Shown: positions 1 to 7,992 of the stretch, piece by piece | Position numbering within the stretch: the stretch's first letter is position 1 | How the letters are laid out: every line of letters begins with the position of its first letter | Assembly: GCA_016937715.1 (NCBI GenBank) | Contig: JAFGWA010000067.1 | Span: forward strand, 1 to 43,674 | Source of the DNA: Candidatus Goldiibacteriota bacterium | GTDB lineage: Bacteria > Oederibacteriota > PGYV01 | Reading direction: 5' to 3' | DNA: 43,674 bases | Notes under the pieces: model-generated | The model's database searches: none | Told to the model about the DNA's origin: nothing | Seen by the model: only the letters and a program-made list of their open reading frames with translations | Position numbers and translations under genes: made by a program

Positions 1-34
1 CACCTCCGTATTTCTATGCTACCACGCCTTGGAA

Positions 35-77
35 TAGGACATTTCTATTTTGCATATTTAGGACATTATCACTTTGC
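35..77. repeat. Tandem 19-mers resembling an insertion-sequence end
   Basis: Two 19-bp copies with the pattern TAGGACATT-N6-TTGC lie at 35-53 and 59-77, a 24-bp period. Repeats of this type, which bind transposase, are found at the ends of some IS families (IS21- and IS481-like elements are the ones I recall). No transposase gene lies in the window, so any element would extend to the left or be a remnant. The family assignment is from memory and uncertain. Confidence 0.4.
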
Positions 78-113
78 GGTTACAGGGTTTCACGCAGATT
101 GGACGTAATGAAA

Positions 114-141
114 GCAAAAAAAGCTGCCGGTTTATCAGCTT
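114..141 (-). terminator. Probable Rho-independent terminator of the ABC export operon
   Basis: Read on the minus strand, AAGCTG pairs with CAGCTT across a 9-nt loop and is followed by a run of T. The hairpin overlaps the stop codon of the last permease gene. The stem is only 6 bp, so efficiency is uncertain. Confidence 0.5.
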
Positions 142-1262
142 ACTGTTTTTCTAAACTGCTTTATGGCAACAGCAAAAATTACGGCGCCAAATGCCAGAAG
201 CGCCAGGGTCTGCGGCAATAGTTCCGTAAACCCAAGGTCTTTTAAGAAAATGCCTTTAAGTATTACATTGTAATGCGTCAACGGAAGGCCATATGCGATA
301 AACTGAAGCGCGGCAGGCATATTGTTTATGGGGAAAATAAATCCGGAAAGCAGTATATTTGGAACAATAAAAAACATGGATGTCAGCATAGCCTGCTGCT
401 GCGTGGAAGAAACCGTGGAAATAAGTATGCCAAGCCCCAGATTCGCGAATATCATAAATAAAGAAAGGGTTAATAAAAGAATAAAACTGCCTTCAAGGCT
501 TATATTAAAAATTAAAAGGCACAACGCCGTTATCAGGACAATATCCGCCAGCGCGAATATTATATACGGCACTGTCTTACCTATTATTATTTCAACCGGT
601 TTTATGGGCGTTACCACAAGCTGTTCTATATTGCCGTTCTCTTTCTCCCTTACTATTGATACCGCTGTTATGATAATGGTTATAATCATAAGAATCATAC
701 CCATCACACCCGGCACCATTGTATTTGCGCTTTTTAACTCCGGATTGTACCAGACCCTCTCTTCAAGTTTTATTTCCGGCAGGTTCCCAATCACCGGTTT
801 CATTATCTCCATTTTCTCCGCAAACACATCCGCAGAATAACCCTGAATTATTGAAGACGCCCTGTTCATGGAAATTAAGGACGCATTGCTGTCGCTGCCG
901 TCAATTATTACCTGTACCTTCACAGCCTTTCCTTTTTTTATCAGCGTGTCAAAGTCTGCCGGTATTCTTATGCCTATTAATGCTTTACTATTGCCTAATA
1001 TCTTATCAATTTCTTCCGGGTTATTTATATTATATTTCACGTTAAAATACTCGCTGTTTATAAATTTATCCGCCAGTCCGCGTGCCTGCGCCGAAGGTTT
1101 TTCAATACATATTGCCGTGGACACATGCTTGATATCGGTCGTTGCCACGTATCCGAAAATAATCATCTGTATAATAGGCGCCACAATAAGCATTTTTATC
1201 ATGCCTGTCCTTTTAATCTCTGTCATCTCTTTTTTAATCATGTAAAACACCGGATGTTTCAT
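135..1262 (-). CDS. ABC-2 type transporter permease (YbhR/YhhJ-like), last gene of export operon
   Basis: This is an inner-membrane permease of the ABC-2 family with the layout of E. coli YbhR/YhhJ. It has one N-terminal membrane segment, a large extracytoplasmic domain (about residues 45-185), then five hydrophobic segments with the characteristic VREKENGNIEQL stretch before the second one. The open frame runs upstream to 1364, but that part overlaps the preceding permease gene. ATG at 1262 (MKHPVFYM) has the ribosome site GAGGATG about 8 nt upstream and gives 375 residues, normal for the family. It is paralogous to the neighbouring permease and probably forms a heterodimer with it, powered by the two ATPases encoded upstream. 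The substrate cannot be read from sequence; E. coli YbhFSR is linked to drug and cation export. Confidence 0.9.
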   Translation of the reverse strand: MKHPVFYMIKKEMTEIKRTGMIKMLIVAPIIQMIIFGYVATTDIKHVSTAICIEKPSAQARGLADKFINSEYFNVKYNINNPEEIDKILGNSKALIGIRIPADFDTLIKKGKAVKVQVIIDGSDSNASLISMNRASSIIQGYSADVFAEKMEIMKPVIGNLPEIKLEERVWYNPELKSANTMVPGVMGMILMIITIIITAVSIVREKENGNIEQLVVTPIKPVEIIIGKTVPYIIFALADIVLITALCLLIFNISLEGSFILLLTLSLFMIFANLGLGILISTVSSTQQQAMLTSMFFIVPNILLSGFIFPINNMPAALQFIAYGLPLTHYNVILKGIFLKDLGFTELLPQTLALLAFGAVIFAVAIKQFRKTVS

Positions 1263-1275
1263 ATTATATTCATCC

Positions 1276-2433
1276 TCACATATATTTTCTGAATCTTTTC
1301 GCGGATGCCGCGACAAAAAACAATCCAAAAACAAGCAGCAGCAGAGCTTCCGGATACAGGACATTAAACCCCACCCCGGGTTTTAAAAACAGCGACCTTA
1401 AAGCGGTTAAAAAATATTTGGCAGGCACAACATAACTTATTACCTGTATTATTTTCGGCATTGAAGCCACCGGAAAAACAAATCCCGACAGCAGTATGGA
1501 AGGCAGCATGGTGGCCATTACCGTTCCTATAACAGCCACCGTCTGATTAGGCGCCACGCTGGAAATAAGCATTCCCATTCCCATAGCGGTAAAAATAAAC
1601 ATTACGGACATTAATAAAAACGCGATAATATCTCCCCTGAACGGCACTTTAAACCACAGCATCCCCACAACCGCGACTATTATCACATCCACAAAACCTA
1701 TTATCACGTATGGAAAAAGTTTTCCTGCCATAAGTTCAAGCGGTTTTACGGGAGTGGATATCAGCTGTTCAAATGTGCCGCGTTCTTTTTCCCTGACAAC
1801 GGTCAGCGAAGTAAGAGTACCGGCTATTAACATCATAAGTATTGCAATTAAGCCCGGCACGATAAAATTTACGCTCTTCATCTGCGGGTTATACCAGACT
1901 CTTGGTTCTGCCATAACAGCAGGGATATTTTTTGGGTTTACTCCCCGCATCTTCACTTTTTCAAGTATTATGCCGCGCGAATACATCATTGTGACGGCAG
2001 AGACATAACCTATAGCCACAGTGGAAGTATTTGGTTCTGACCCGTCACAGATAAGCTGTACAGATGTTTTTTTATTATTTTTTAAATCCGAAGAAAAACC
2101 TTTTGGCACAGACAATATAGCCCTTACTTTATTTATCCTTAAAGCCTCCACGCTTTTTTTCATATCATTACGCGCGGGTTCATACAGGGTAAAATATCCC
2201 GATGCTTCAATTTTTGACACATACTGCCTGCTGTAAGCGGTGTTGTCATAATCAACCACGGATATATTTATGTTCTTTATGTCAAAAGTAACCGCGTACC
2301 CATAAAGAATAAGCAGCACTACAGGGGCTAAAAGCGCAATTCCAAGCGAACGCGGGTCGCGTTTTATCTGCAGAAATTCCTTGCGCATAACGGGAATTAC
2401 CCTTTTTATATCCAGCCTGCCCTGCCCTTTCAC
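1276..2433 (-). CDS. ABC-2 type transporter permease (YbhS-like)
   Basis: This 385-residue inner-membrane permease is paralogous to the next gene. It has an N-terminal cytoplasmic helix (RKEFLQIKRDPRSL), one membrane segment, an extracytoplasmic domain ending in EPRVWYNP, then five membrane segments. The VREKERGTFEQLISTP motif is typical of ABC-2 exporters of the YhhJ/YbhS type. The start is GTG at 2433, chosen because GGAAGGTG lies 4 nt upstream and the gap to the preceding ATPase gene is only 13 bp. The spacing places it in one operon with the TetR regulator, adaptor and ATPases to its right. Confidence 0.9.
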   Translation of the reverse strand: MKGQGRLDIKRVIPVMRKEFLQIKRDPRSLGIALLAPVVLLILYGYAVTFDIKNINISVVDYDNTAYSRQYVSKIEASGYFTLYEPARNDMKKSVEALRINKVRAILSVPKGFSSDLKNNKKTSVQLICDGSEPNTSTVAIGYVSAVTMMYSRGIILEKVKMRGVNPKNIPAVMAEPRVWYNPQMKSVNFIVPGLIAILMMLIAGTLTSLTVVREKERGTFEQLISTPVKPLELMAGKLFPYVIIGFVDVIIVAVVGMLWFKVPFRGDIIAFLLMSVMFIFTAMGMGMLISSVAPNQTVAVIGTVMATMLPSILLSGFVFPVASMPKIIQVISYVVPAKYFLTALRSLFLKPGVGFNVLYPEALLLLVFGLFFVAASAKRFRKYM

Positions 2434-2446
2434 TTTTCACCTTCCA

Positions 2447-3370
2447 TTATTTTCTTACCAGTTTTACAAACACGTCTTCCATTGTGGGCTGTGAAACATT
2501 CAGCCTGCCGTGAACAATCCCGGCCCTGTTAAGAAGCCCGCTTATTTTATTCTGCACGGTTTCCATTGAAATCCCGGAAATAACATGCAGCATCGCGCCG
2601 TGCATTGAAACTTCGCCAATTTCCGTATCTCCGGCCAGAAGTTTATATGCTTTGCCCACGTCCTCTGTTTCCATTTCATAAACCGGAGATTTAAACGCGT
2701 GATTTTTAAGTTCCTGCACATTACCTTCGGCAATTATTTTTCCGCCGTCCATAAGGGATATTCTGGTGCAGTTTTCCACCTCGTCCATGTAATGGGTGGT
2801 TACAAATACGGTGGTCCCCTGTTTTGAAATATTATCTATTATCTCCCAGAACTTTCTGCGCAGGATAGGGTCCACGCCCGCGGTGGGCTCGTCAAGAAAA
2901 ACAATTTCAGGCCTGTGCGCAACCGCGCAGGCAAGGGCTATTCTCTGCCTTATGCCGCCGGCAATGCCGGAAACAAGCCTGCCGGCCATTTCATCAAGCC
3001 CAAGCTGGTGCATAACCTCTTTGCTTCGGATTTTTATATCATTTTCTTTCATCCCGTAAATACCGCCGTAAAATTCTATATTTTCTTCGGCTGTAAGATT
3101 TGTATACAGGGCAAATTTCTGCGACATATACCCAAGCCTTTTTTTTATCTCTTCAGTATCTTTTTTAACACTGTATCCCGCCACAATAGCATCACCTTTT
3201 GTGGGTTCAAGCAGCCCGCACAGAATGCGGATGGTAGTGGTCTTTCCGGCGCCGTTAGCACCCAAAAAACCATATACTTCTCCTTTTTTAACTTCAAAAG
3301 AAATATTATCAACGGCAGTAAAACTGCCGAAAATTTTTGTAAGGTTTTCCGCTTTCACCGCAAAATTCAA
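2447..3370 (-). CDS. ABC transporter ATPase, second nucleotide-binding half (YbhF C-terminal-like)
   Basis: This 307-residue ATPase energises the ABC-2 permeases. Walker A is GANGAGKT (about 37-44) and Walker B is IVFLDEP followed by TAGVDP. The usual LSGGQ signature is replaced by IAGGIRQR (about 136-143). That matches the degenerate signature region of the second ATPase half of YbhF/RbbA-type proteins, where LPxGWRQR is common. The start is TTG at 3370, supported by AAGGGG 7 nt upstream and an 11-bp gap to the preceding gene. A C-terminal region of about 80 residues follows the ATPase core. Together with the upstream ATPase it equals a split version of the fused two-domain YbhF. Confidence 0.9.
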   Translation of the reverse strand: MNFAVKAENLTKIFGSFTAVDNISFEVKKGEVYGFLGANGAGKTTTIRILCGLLEPTKGDAIVAGYSVKKDTEEIKKRLGYMSQKFALYTNLTAEENIEFYGGIYGMKENDIKIRSKEVMHQLGLDEMAGRLVSGIAGGIRQRIALACAVAHRPEIVFLDEPTAGVDPILRRKFWEIIDNISKQGTTVFVTTHYMDEVENCTRISLMDGGKIIAEGNVQELKNHAFKSPVYEMETEDVGKAYKLLAGDTEIGEVSMHGAMLHVISGISMETVQNKISGLLNRAGIVHGRLNVSQPTMEDVFVKLVRK

Positions 3371-3381
3371 ATTAGTTCCCC

Positions 3382-4278
3382 TTAAGTGATTTTTTCTATG
3401 AATACATCTTCAATTGTCACAGCTGCTTTTATTATTCGAGCGTCAGTGCCTATTCTCTGCCTGAAAACATTCATATCATTTTCATCGCTTATAACAATCC
3501 TGTAATGAGCACCAAGCGGGCGCAAATCTTCAAGTGAAGCAAGCCCTTTCGCGGACTCCTTTATTTTTTCACTGTTGCCCGTAACTTCATAAACCGAACT
3601 TTTTAAACTTTTTTTCAATTCAAGCGGGCTTCCGGACATTAAGAACTTTCCGGCGTACATAAGCCCCACTCTGGAACACCATTCTGCTTCATCCATATAT
3701 GGAGTGCTTACTATTAATGTCACCCCTTCAGTTCTTATTTCCTGAAGTATTTCCCAGAACTCCCTGCGCGACACCGGGTCAACGCCCGTGGTGGGTTCGT
3801 CAAGTATTAGCAGCTTTGGCCTGTGAATAAGCGTGCACATCAAAGCAAGTTTTTGTTTCATTCCCCCGGATAAATTTCCGGCAAGCCTGTCTTTGAACGG
3901 TTCCAGCCTTGTCATTTTCAGCAGAGGTTCAAGCCTTTTAGCAAGCGTAATCCTGTCTATGCTGAAAATATCGGCAAAAAATTCCATATTTTCCTGAACA
4001 GTTAAATCTGTATATAAAGAAAATTTCTGCGGCATATAACCCATCTGCTCTTTGGCGCCCTCCGATTCTTTTGGAAGGCCATATCCCAGCACAGTACATT
4101 CGCCTGAATCCTGATGCATAATACCAGCAAGCATCCTAAGAGTGGTGGTTTTGCCGGCGCCATCCGGGCCTATAAGCCCGAAAATTTCCCCGGAATTTAT
4201 TTCAAAAGAACATCCGGACACCGCTTCCACTTTTCCAAAACTCTTTTTCAAATTATTTACAGATACTATACTTCCCAT
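3382..4278 (-). CDS. ABC transporter ATPase, first nucleotide-binding half (YbhF N-terminal-like)
   Basis: This 298-residue ATPase has canonical motifs: Walker A GPDGAGKTT (37-45), Q-loop YMPQKFSLY, signature LSGGMKQK (136-143), Walker B LLILDEPTTGVDP and a switch region IVSTPYMDEAE, where Pro stands in place of the usual switch His. Loss of that His may reduce hydrolysis at one site, as in asymmetric transporters. It starts at ATG 4278 with GGAGC upstream. Position and pairing with the next gene match the two halves of E. coli YbhF, here as separate genes. Its partner ATPase has the mirror situation: a degenerate signature but an intact THYMDE switch. Confidence 0.9.
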   Translation of the reverse strand: MGSIVSVNNLKKSFGKVEAVSGCSFEINSGEIFGLIGPDGAGKTTTLRMLAGIMHQDSGECTVLGYGLPKESEGAKEQMGYMPQKFSLYTDLTVQENMEFFADIFSIDRITLAKRLEPLLKMTRLEPFKDRLAGNLSGGMKQKLALMCTLIHRPKLLILDEPTTGVDPVSRREFWEILQEIRTEGVTLIVSTPYMDEAEWCSRVGLMYAGKFLMSGSPLELKKSLKSSVYEVTGNSEKIKESAKGLASLEDLRPLGAHYRIVISDENDMNVFRQRIGTDARIIKAAVTIEDVFIEKIT

Positions 4279-4344
4279 TTTGCTCCTTTTATTGACCGGT
4301 CCTGATCTTTCCGGTTGCAGTATTTATGGGCTGTGGCTTTTACT

Positions 4345-5109
4345 CTATAAGTTGATAATTACATCTGCCGGTATTCCCGGCTTTAACATACCTTCATCAT
4401 TCTTTACGGTTATTTCAACGCCAAACACCTGTTTTACCCTTTCATCTTTTGTCTGAACATTTTTCGGAGTAAATTCCGCGTCCTGTGATATACGGGAAAC
4501 ACTTCCTTTAAAAACTTTATCCTTATACGCGTCTATTTTAACCAAAGCAGCGCTTCCCAGCTTTACTCTGCTCATGTCAATAAGAGGCATATATATGGTA
4601 ACTTTCGCGGTATTCATATCCCCCAGCGTAAAAACAGGAGTATTTGGAGATACAAGTTCGCCTTCTTCAACGTGCACTTCCATTATTACCCCGTCCCACG
4701 GCGCCTTAACCTGCGATTCTTTTAACATTTCATCCGCCGTAATGTATGCCGCCCTTGCCTGGTTATACTGCGCTTCCGCGGCTTCAAACTGCTGTTTTGA
4801 AACTGAAGCTGAAGCATAAAGCTCTTTTAACCTGTCATAGGAAGCTTTTGCGGTATTATAGGCGGAATATGCACCCTGACGCTGCGCCTGCACTATCGTG
4901 TTTTCAAGGACGGCAACTGTTTCACCTGCTTTTACAGTTTCGCCCGCATCCTTTATTTTTTTTATCACCCTTGCTGAAATTTTAGGCGCAACATCCACCT
5001 CTTTTATTTCAACAGTTCCGGATCCTGATATGGACACGTCCGGTTTTGAACAGCCCGCAATTGCAGATATAAAAAGTGCAATAATTATAACCGCTGTATC
5101 TTTTTTCAT
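4345..5109 (-). CDS. Membrane-fusion (HlyD/AcrA-type) lipoprotein adaptor, YbhG-like
   Basis: This 254-residue periplasmic adaptor would link the ABC permeases to the outer envelope. The N-terminus is a lipoprotein signal peptide ending IAGC (Cys20). It is followed by a biotinyl-lipoyl half (VAPKISARV, AGETVKAGETVAVLEN), a short coiled coil (about 75-125, rich in A/Q/E), the second lipoyl half (VKAPWDGVIMEVHVEEGELV) and a beta-barrel. The coiled coil is short, like YbhG/MacA-type adaptors. The start codon abuts the stop of the TetR gene (TAA-ATG), with AGGAGG inside the regulator gene, so translation is probably coupled. No outer-membrane channel gene lies nearby. Confidence 0.9.
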   Translation of the reverse strand: MKKDTAVIIIALFISAIAGCSKPDVSISGSGTVEIKEVDVAPKISARVIKKIKDAGETVKAGETVAVLENTIVQAQRQGAYSAYNTAKASYDRLKELYASASVSKQQFEAAEAQYNQARAAYITADEMLKESQVKAPWDGVIMEVHVEEGELVSPNTPVFTLGDMNTAKVTIYMPLIDMSRVKLGSAALVKIDAYKDKVFKGSVSRISQDAEFTPKNVQTKDERVKQVFGVEITVKNDEGMLKPGIPADVIINL

Positions 5110-5781
5110 TTATTCTTTCCTCCTTTTATTTTCAGGCAGCATTGAACTTTTAAAATTATCCATAATATATTTTTTTCTGTCCTTTACAAATTTTCCCACT
5201 ATTAACCTGTCAAATCCTATTTTCCCGGCGATTTCTTCCGCCATGGGTTTAACCATATAAACAGGCGCAAGCTGAACAATAAAACTTATAAGAAACTGAT
5301 AGATATTCACTTTTTTCATTCTGCCTTCTTTCATCTCTTTATTAAGGTATTTATAAAGTTTACCGTTTATCGGATTAAAAGGAATTCTGCTGAAATTTTC
5401 CATTATTATCTTTGGCATGTGTTTCGCCCCGCTTATCACTTCATAAACCATCAGTTTAAGATGGCTTCTGTATTCATCAAACATTTTTTCATATATATTC
5501 AGTATCTCTTCCATAACTTTCTCTGTTTTCCCGCCGTTTTCAAAATCAATCCCGTTTATTCTTTCTATTAATATGCCAAAAACCGTCCTTAACACCTGCT
5601 CGTATATATTTTCTTTTGATGAGTAATAGTAATGAAGCAGCGCTTTGTTTACCTTTGCCCTGTCTGCTATCCTCTGCGTCCTTGCGCCATAATAGCCGTA
5701 TTCCACAAATTCATCAGACGCGGCTTTAAGTATTCTTTCTTTTGCCTTTAACTCTTTTTGTGGATCCTGTTTTTTTGACAC
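5110..5781 (-). CDS. TetR-family transcriptional regulator of the export operon (CecR-like)
   Basis: This 223-residue TetR-type repressor has an N-terminal helix-turn-helix (about 15-60: ERILKAASDEFVEYGYYGA, then TQRIADRAKVNKALLHYYYSSKENIYEQV). A ligand-binding alpha domain with mixed hydrophobic helices follows. The frame extends to a TTG at 5814, but GTG at 5781 has GGAGG 6 nt upstream and is chosen. It is the first gene of the run TetR-adaptor-ATPase-ATPase-permease-permease, the same set as E. coli cecR-ybhGFSR. It probably represses the operon and may respond to the exported compound. The palindrome ATAAAAATTTTTAT at 5835-5848 lies upstream; a stronger operator candidate is at 7069-7086. 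Confidence 0.9.
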   Translation of the reverse strand: MSKKQDPQKELKAKERILKAASDEFVEYGYYGARTQRIADRAKVNKALLHYYYSSKENIYEQVLRTVFGILIERINGIDFENGGKTEKVMEEILNIYEKMFDEYRSHLKLMVYEVISGAKHMPKIIMENFSRIPFNPINGKLYKYLNKEMKEGRMKKVNIYQFLISFIVQLAPVYMVKPMAEEIAGKIGFDRLIVGKFVKDRKKYIMDNFKSSMLPENKRRKE

Positions 5782-5862
5782 TTTTAACCTCCGTATTCTT
5801 TCCGGTGAAAACAAAGTAAAAATTCCAGTCCGGGATAAAAATTTTTATTTCAGCAGATTTTT

Positions 5863-7038
5863 TCATAGGAAATCAAAATCCATATATAACGGCTTAAGCA
5901 TAGGAAATGCGGTTTTTATAATTTCACTGTTACCGGAGGTTTTATATTTAATTCCAAGCATCATTTTCATCAGTGTCCCTTCATCAGCCTGCGCTATCAC
6001 TTTTTTGCCGTGATAAAAAGATACGTTTCCCGGCATATTCTTTTTTGTCCTTTTAATATCAAACACTCCTTTAATGCCGTTTTTTTTCAACCTTTTTATT
6101 ACAAGCGGAATAATTACTTTCTTTAACTCCTGAAAATTACCGCTTCTGTACATTCTGATGTATTTGGGAGTAATATAGGTTTTAACTTCTTTTTTAACAG
6201 GGTTTCTGGATCCTTCTATTTCTATCCCTTCGCCACTGTCATAATATATTTTATTTAAACCTTTTTGTTTTATATACTTAAACGCCTGTTCTGCCAGTGC
6301 GTTTACGCTTTCTTCATGACCCGGTAAGTAGCACAGTTCGGATATCTTAAGTGAGTTTAATTCAATATGATTTACAGGGCCAATTAAAAGATAACCGCAT
6401 GCTTTTCTGCCTTTATACGCGATATATGCCGGCGATATTCCAATACCTTCTGATTTACCCTCTTTTTCAATGTATTTACACCCCAGTATCCACGTATTTA
6501 TTGACCTGGCTACAGGGCCTGTTTTATCCGCACAAAACGCGGCATGTATTTGTGCCATTGCTTTAATATCACTTTTTTTCATCGGATCAATTCTTTTAAT
6601 GAAATACCCGTGTTGGATTTTTAGTTTGTCAGGCAAATCTATTACTTTAAATGGAAACATAACCGGTGAATAACCAAACTGCTTATAATATGAAGTTTTG
6701 TAAGGATTCAAATACGTAAGGGCGTATCTTTCTTTTTCTATGTATTCCAGGGCATCCCGCGTGATTATTGCGGCATACCCCTTTCCCCTTTCATCCGGTG
6801 CTGTTGCCACCCCCGCTATACCTGCCGCTTTTACCGTAACTCCGTCTATATATATATGCCTTGGCAGAACACACGCCATGCTGACAAGTTTTTTCCCTTC
6901 ATATAACAGCCTTATATTTTTATATGAAAACTGTTCTTCTTTCATTATAGATTCTTTCAGAAAAGATGAATTAAAGACTTCAGCGCTTAATCTTACCGCG
7001 TCTTTAATGTTAATTTGATTTGCCTGTTTTATTTCCAT
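5863..7038 (-). CDS. GNAT acetyltransferase, Eis-like (three-domain)
   Basis: This 391-residue protein has the architecture of the Eis family: an N-terminal GNAT domain, a central GNAT-like domain and a C-terminal part that in Eis is SCP-like. The acetyl-CoA loop is visible as ATAPDERGKGYAA (about residues 78-90), followed by the typical YLNPYKTSYYKQFGY stretch. Family members acetylate aminoglycosides or other amines; the substrate here is unknown. It lies 81 bp upstream of the TetR/export operon on the same strand, with no obvious terminator between them. It has its own consensus promoter and adjoining palindrome at 7069-7113, so modification and export of a toxic compound may be co-regulated. 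Confidence 0.85.
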   Translation of the reverse strand: MEIKQANQINIKDAVRLSAEVFNSSFLKESIMKEEQFSYKNIRLLYEGKKLVSMACVLPRHIYIDGVTVKAAGIAGVATAPDERGKGYAAIITRDALEYIEKERYALTYLNPYKTSYYKQFGYSPVMFPFKVIDLPDKLKIQHGYFIKRIDPMKKSDIKAMAQIHAAFCADKTGPVARSINTWILGCKYIEKEGKSEGIGISPAYIAYKGRKACGYLLIGPVNHIELNSLKISELCYLPGHEESVNALAEQAFKYIKQKGLNKIYYDSGEGIEIEGSRNPVKKEVKTYITPKYIRMYRSGNFQELKKVIIPLVIKRLKKNGIKGVFDIKRTKKNMPGNVSFYHGKKVIAQADEGTLMKMMLGIKYKTSGNSEIIKTAFPMLKPLYMDFDFL

Positions 7039-7068
7039 TACAGCCGCCTGTTTAATTTAACTGATTAG

Positions 7069-7086
7069 TTTAACCATCTGGTTAAA
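7069..7086. promoter_or_regulatory. 18-bp palindromic operator candidate downstream of the Eis-like gene promoter
   Basis: TTTAACCA-tc-TGGTTAAA is a perfect inverted repeat of 8-bp arms. It abuts the -10 box of the Eis-like gene, so a bound repressor would block transcription start. Size and symmetry fit a TetR-type dimer, and a TetR gene lies in the same run of genes. Which protein binds is inference. Confidence 0.65.
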
Positions 7087-7113
7087 TTATACAGTATTGA
7101 CTTCAGAAAGCAA
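7086..7113 (-). promoter_or_regulatory. Sigma-70-type promoter of the Eis-like gene
   Basis: On the minus strand TTGCTT (7108-7113) and TATAAT (7086-7091) are 16 bp apart. The -10 hexamer is perfect consensus. The start codon is about 48 nt downstream. Confidence 0.7.
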
Positions 7114-7145
7114 CAGCTTTTTTTAATTTAATTTGTCGGCTTGTT

Positions 7146-7337
7146 TTACTGTGCCCTGTAATTGCCGCATTTAGCAAAACTATTTGTTTCGGCAAACCCG
7201 CAGCAGATATCTGTTTGATCCCCGTTTTTATTGCAGTTTTCTCTTTTTAAAGCGCATACCCTGCGGTTTTTTTCCACCCATCCCTGTTCATTAGCCGCTT
7301 CCGAATAATCAATTTCTTCTTCTAAAAATCTGCACAT
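7146..7337 (-). CDS. Small cysteine-rich protein of unknown function
   Basis: This 63-residue protein has six cysteines (positions 2, 28, 35, 45, 46 and 57), including a CC pair. Such an arrangement may bind a metal or Fe-S cluster. A strong ribosome site, GGAGG 5 nt before the ATG, supports real translation. I do not recognise a family. No signal peptide is visible, so it is probably cytoplasmic. It stands alone, about 100 bp from the AMMECR1 gene on one side and the Eis-like promoter on the other. Confidence 0.6.
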   Translation of the reverse strand: MCRFLEEEIDYSEAANEQGWVEKNRRVCALKRENCNKNGDQTDICCGFAETNSFAKCGNYRAQ

Positions 7338-7437
7338 GCCGCCCTCCTAAAATAGGTTTTTTTAGCCCGTTAGGATTGTCTTTAACACTAAACTCAAATT
7401 TACGCATATGCTGCCGTTTTAAATAACGGTTTGTTGT

Positions 7438-7992
7438 TCAGCGATTCTCTTTTTCCCCAAAAACCTGCGCTTCAAATACATATATTTCGGTTTTAGGGTC
7501 AAGATACGCGTCCTTTGACAATCCGGCTTTTCCTTCACAAAGGTGTTCCATAAATTCCTTTTTACTCCACCCGGTTTCGTCAGCCACCTGCGGAAGAAAT
7601 ACACCTGCAGCAAAACCTTTTTTAACTATTACCCCGTGCCTGCCAAGTTCAATTTCATCAATACCGGACACCCTTCGCTTGGGTGACAGTATGGATACTT
7701 CCACATCAATATCTTTAAGCTCCTCTTCATTTACAGGTTCAAACCTTGGATCCTGAGTTGCAGACTCTATCGCCATTTCTTCAACTGTTTTATGTATTGG
7801 TTCATTGCTTTCTATTGTTCCAATACAGCCCCTAAGCTGCCCGTGATTATGAATGGTGACAAAAGCGCCTCCCGTCTGATTAAAAGCGGGGTCATTGGAA
7901 TTAAACCGCGGAATAATACTCTTTGTCACATATTGTTCTATTGTGTTTCTGGCAAGTTTTAAGATTTCTTCCTGTTCCTGTTTATTCAGCAT
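7438..7992 (-). CDS. amrA: AMMECR1-domain protein (AmmeMemoRadiSam system protein A)
   Basis: This 184-residue protein is a single AMMECR1 domain of standard length. The family hallmark LRGCIG is at about residues 53-58, followed by the conserved ATQDPRFEPV and EVSILSP segments and the C-terminal GWSKKEFMEHLCEKAGL-like region. The domain is found with Memo and radical-SAM partners (AmrB, AmrS) in many bacteria. Neither partner is in this window. The biochemical role is not established. The ATG overlaps the end of the upstream metallohydrolase gene by 11 bp, with GAAGG 6 nt before it, so the two are probably translated together. Confidence 0.9.
   Translation of the reverse strand: MLNKQEQEEILKLARNTIEQYVTKSIIPRFNSNDPAFNQTGGAFVTIHNHGQLRGCIGTIESNEPIHKTVEEMAIESATQDPRFEPVNEEELKDIDVEVSILSPKRRVSGIDEIELGRHGVIVKKGFAAGVFLPQVADETGWSKKEFMEHLCEGKAGLSKDAYLDPKTEIYVFEAQVFGEKENR

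Noticed and set aside
868-1245. Plus-strand open frame of 125 codons.
   Set aside because: It is fully antisense to the ABC-2 permease gene, whose family motifs are clear.
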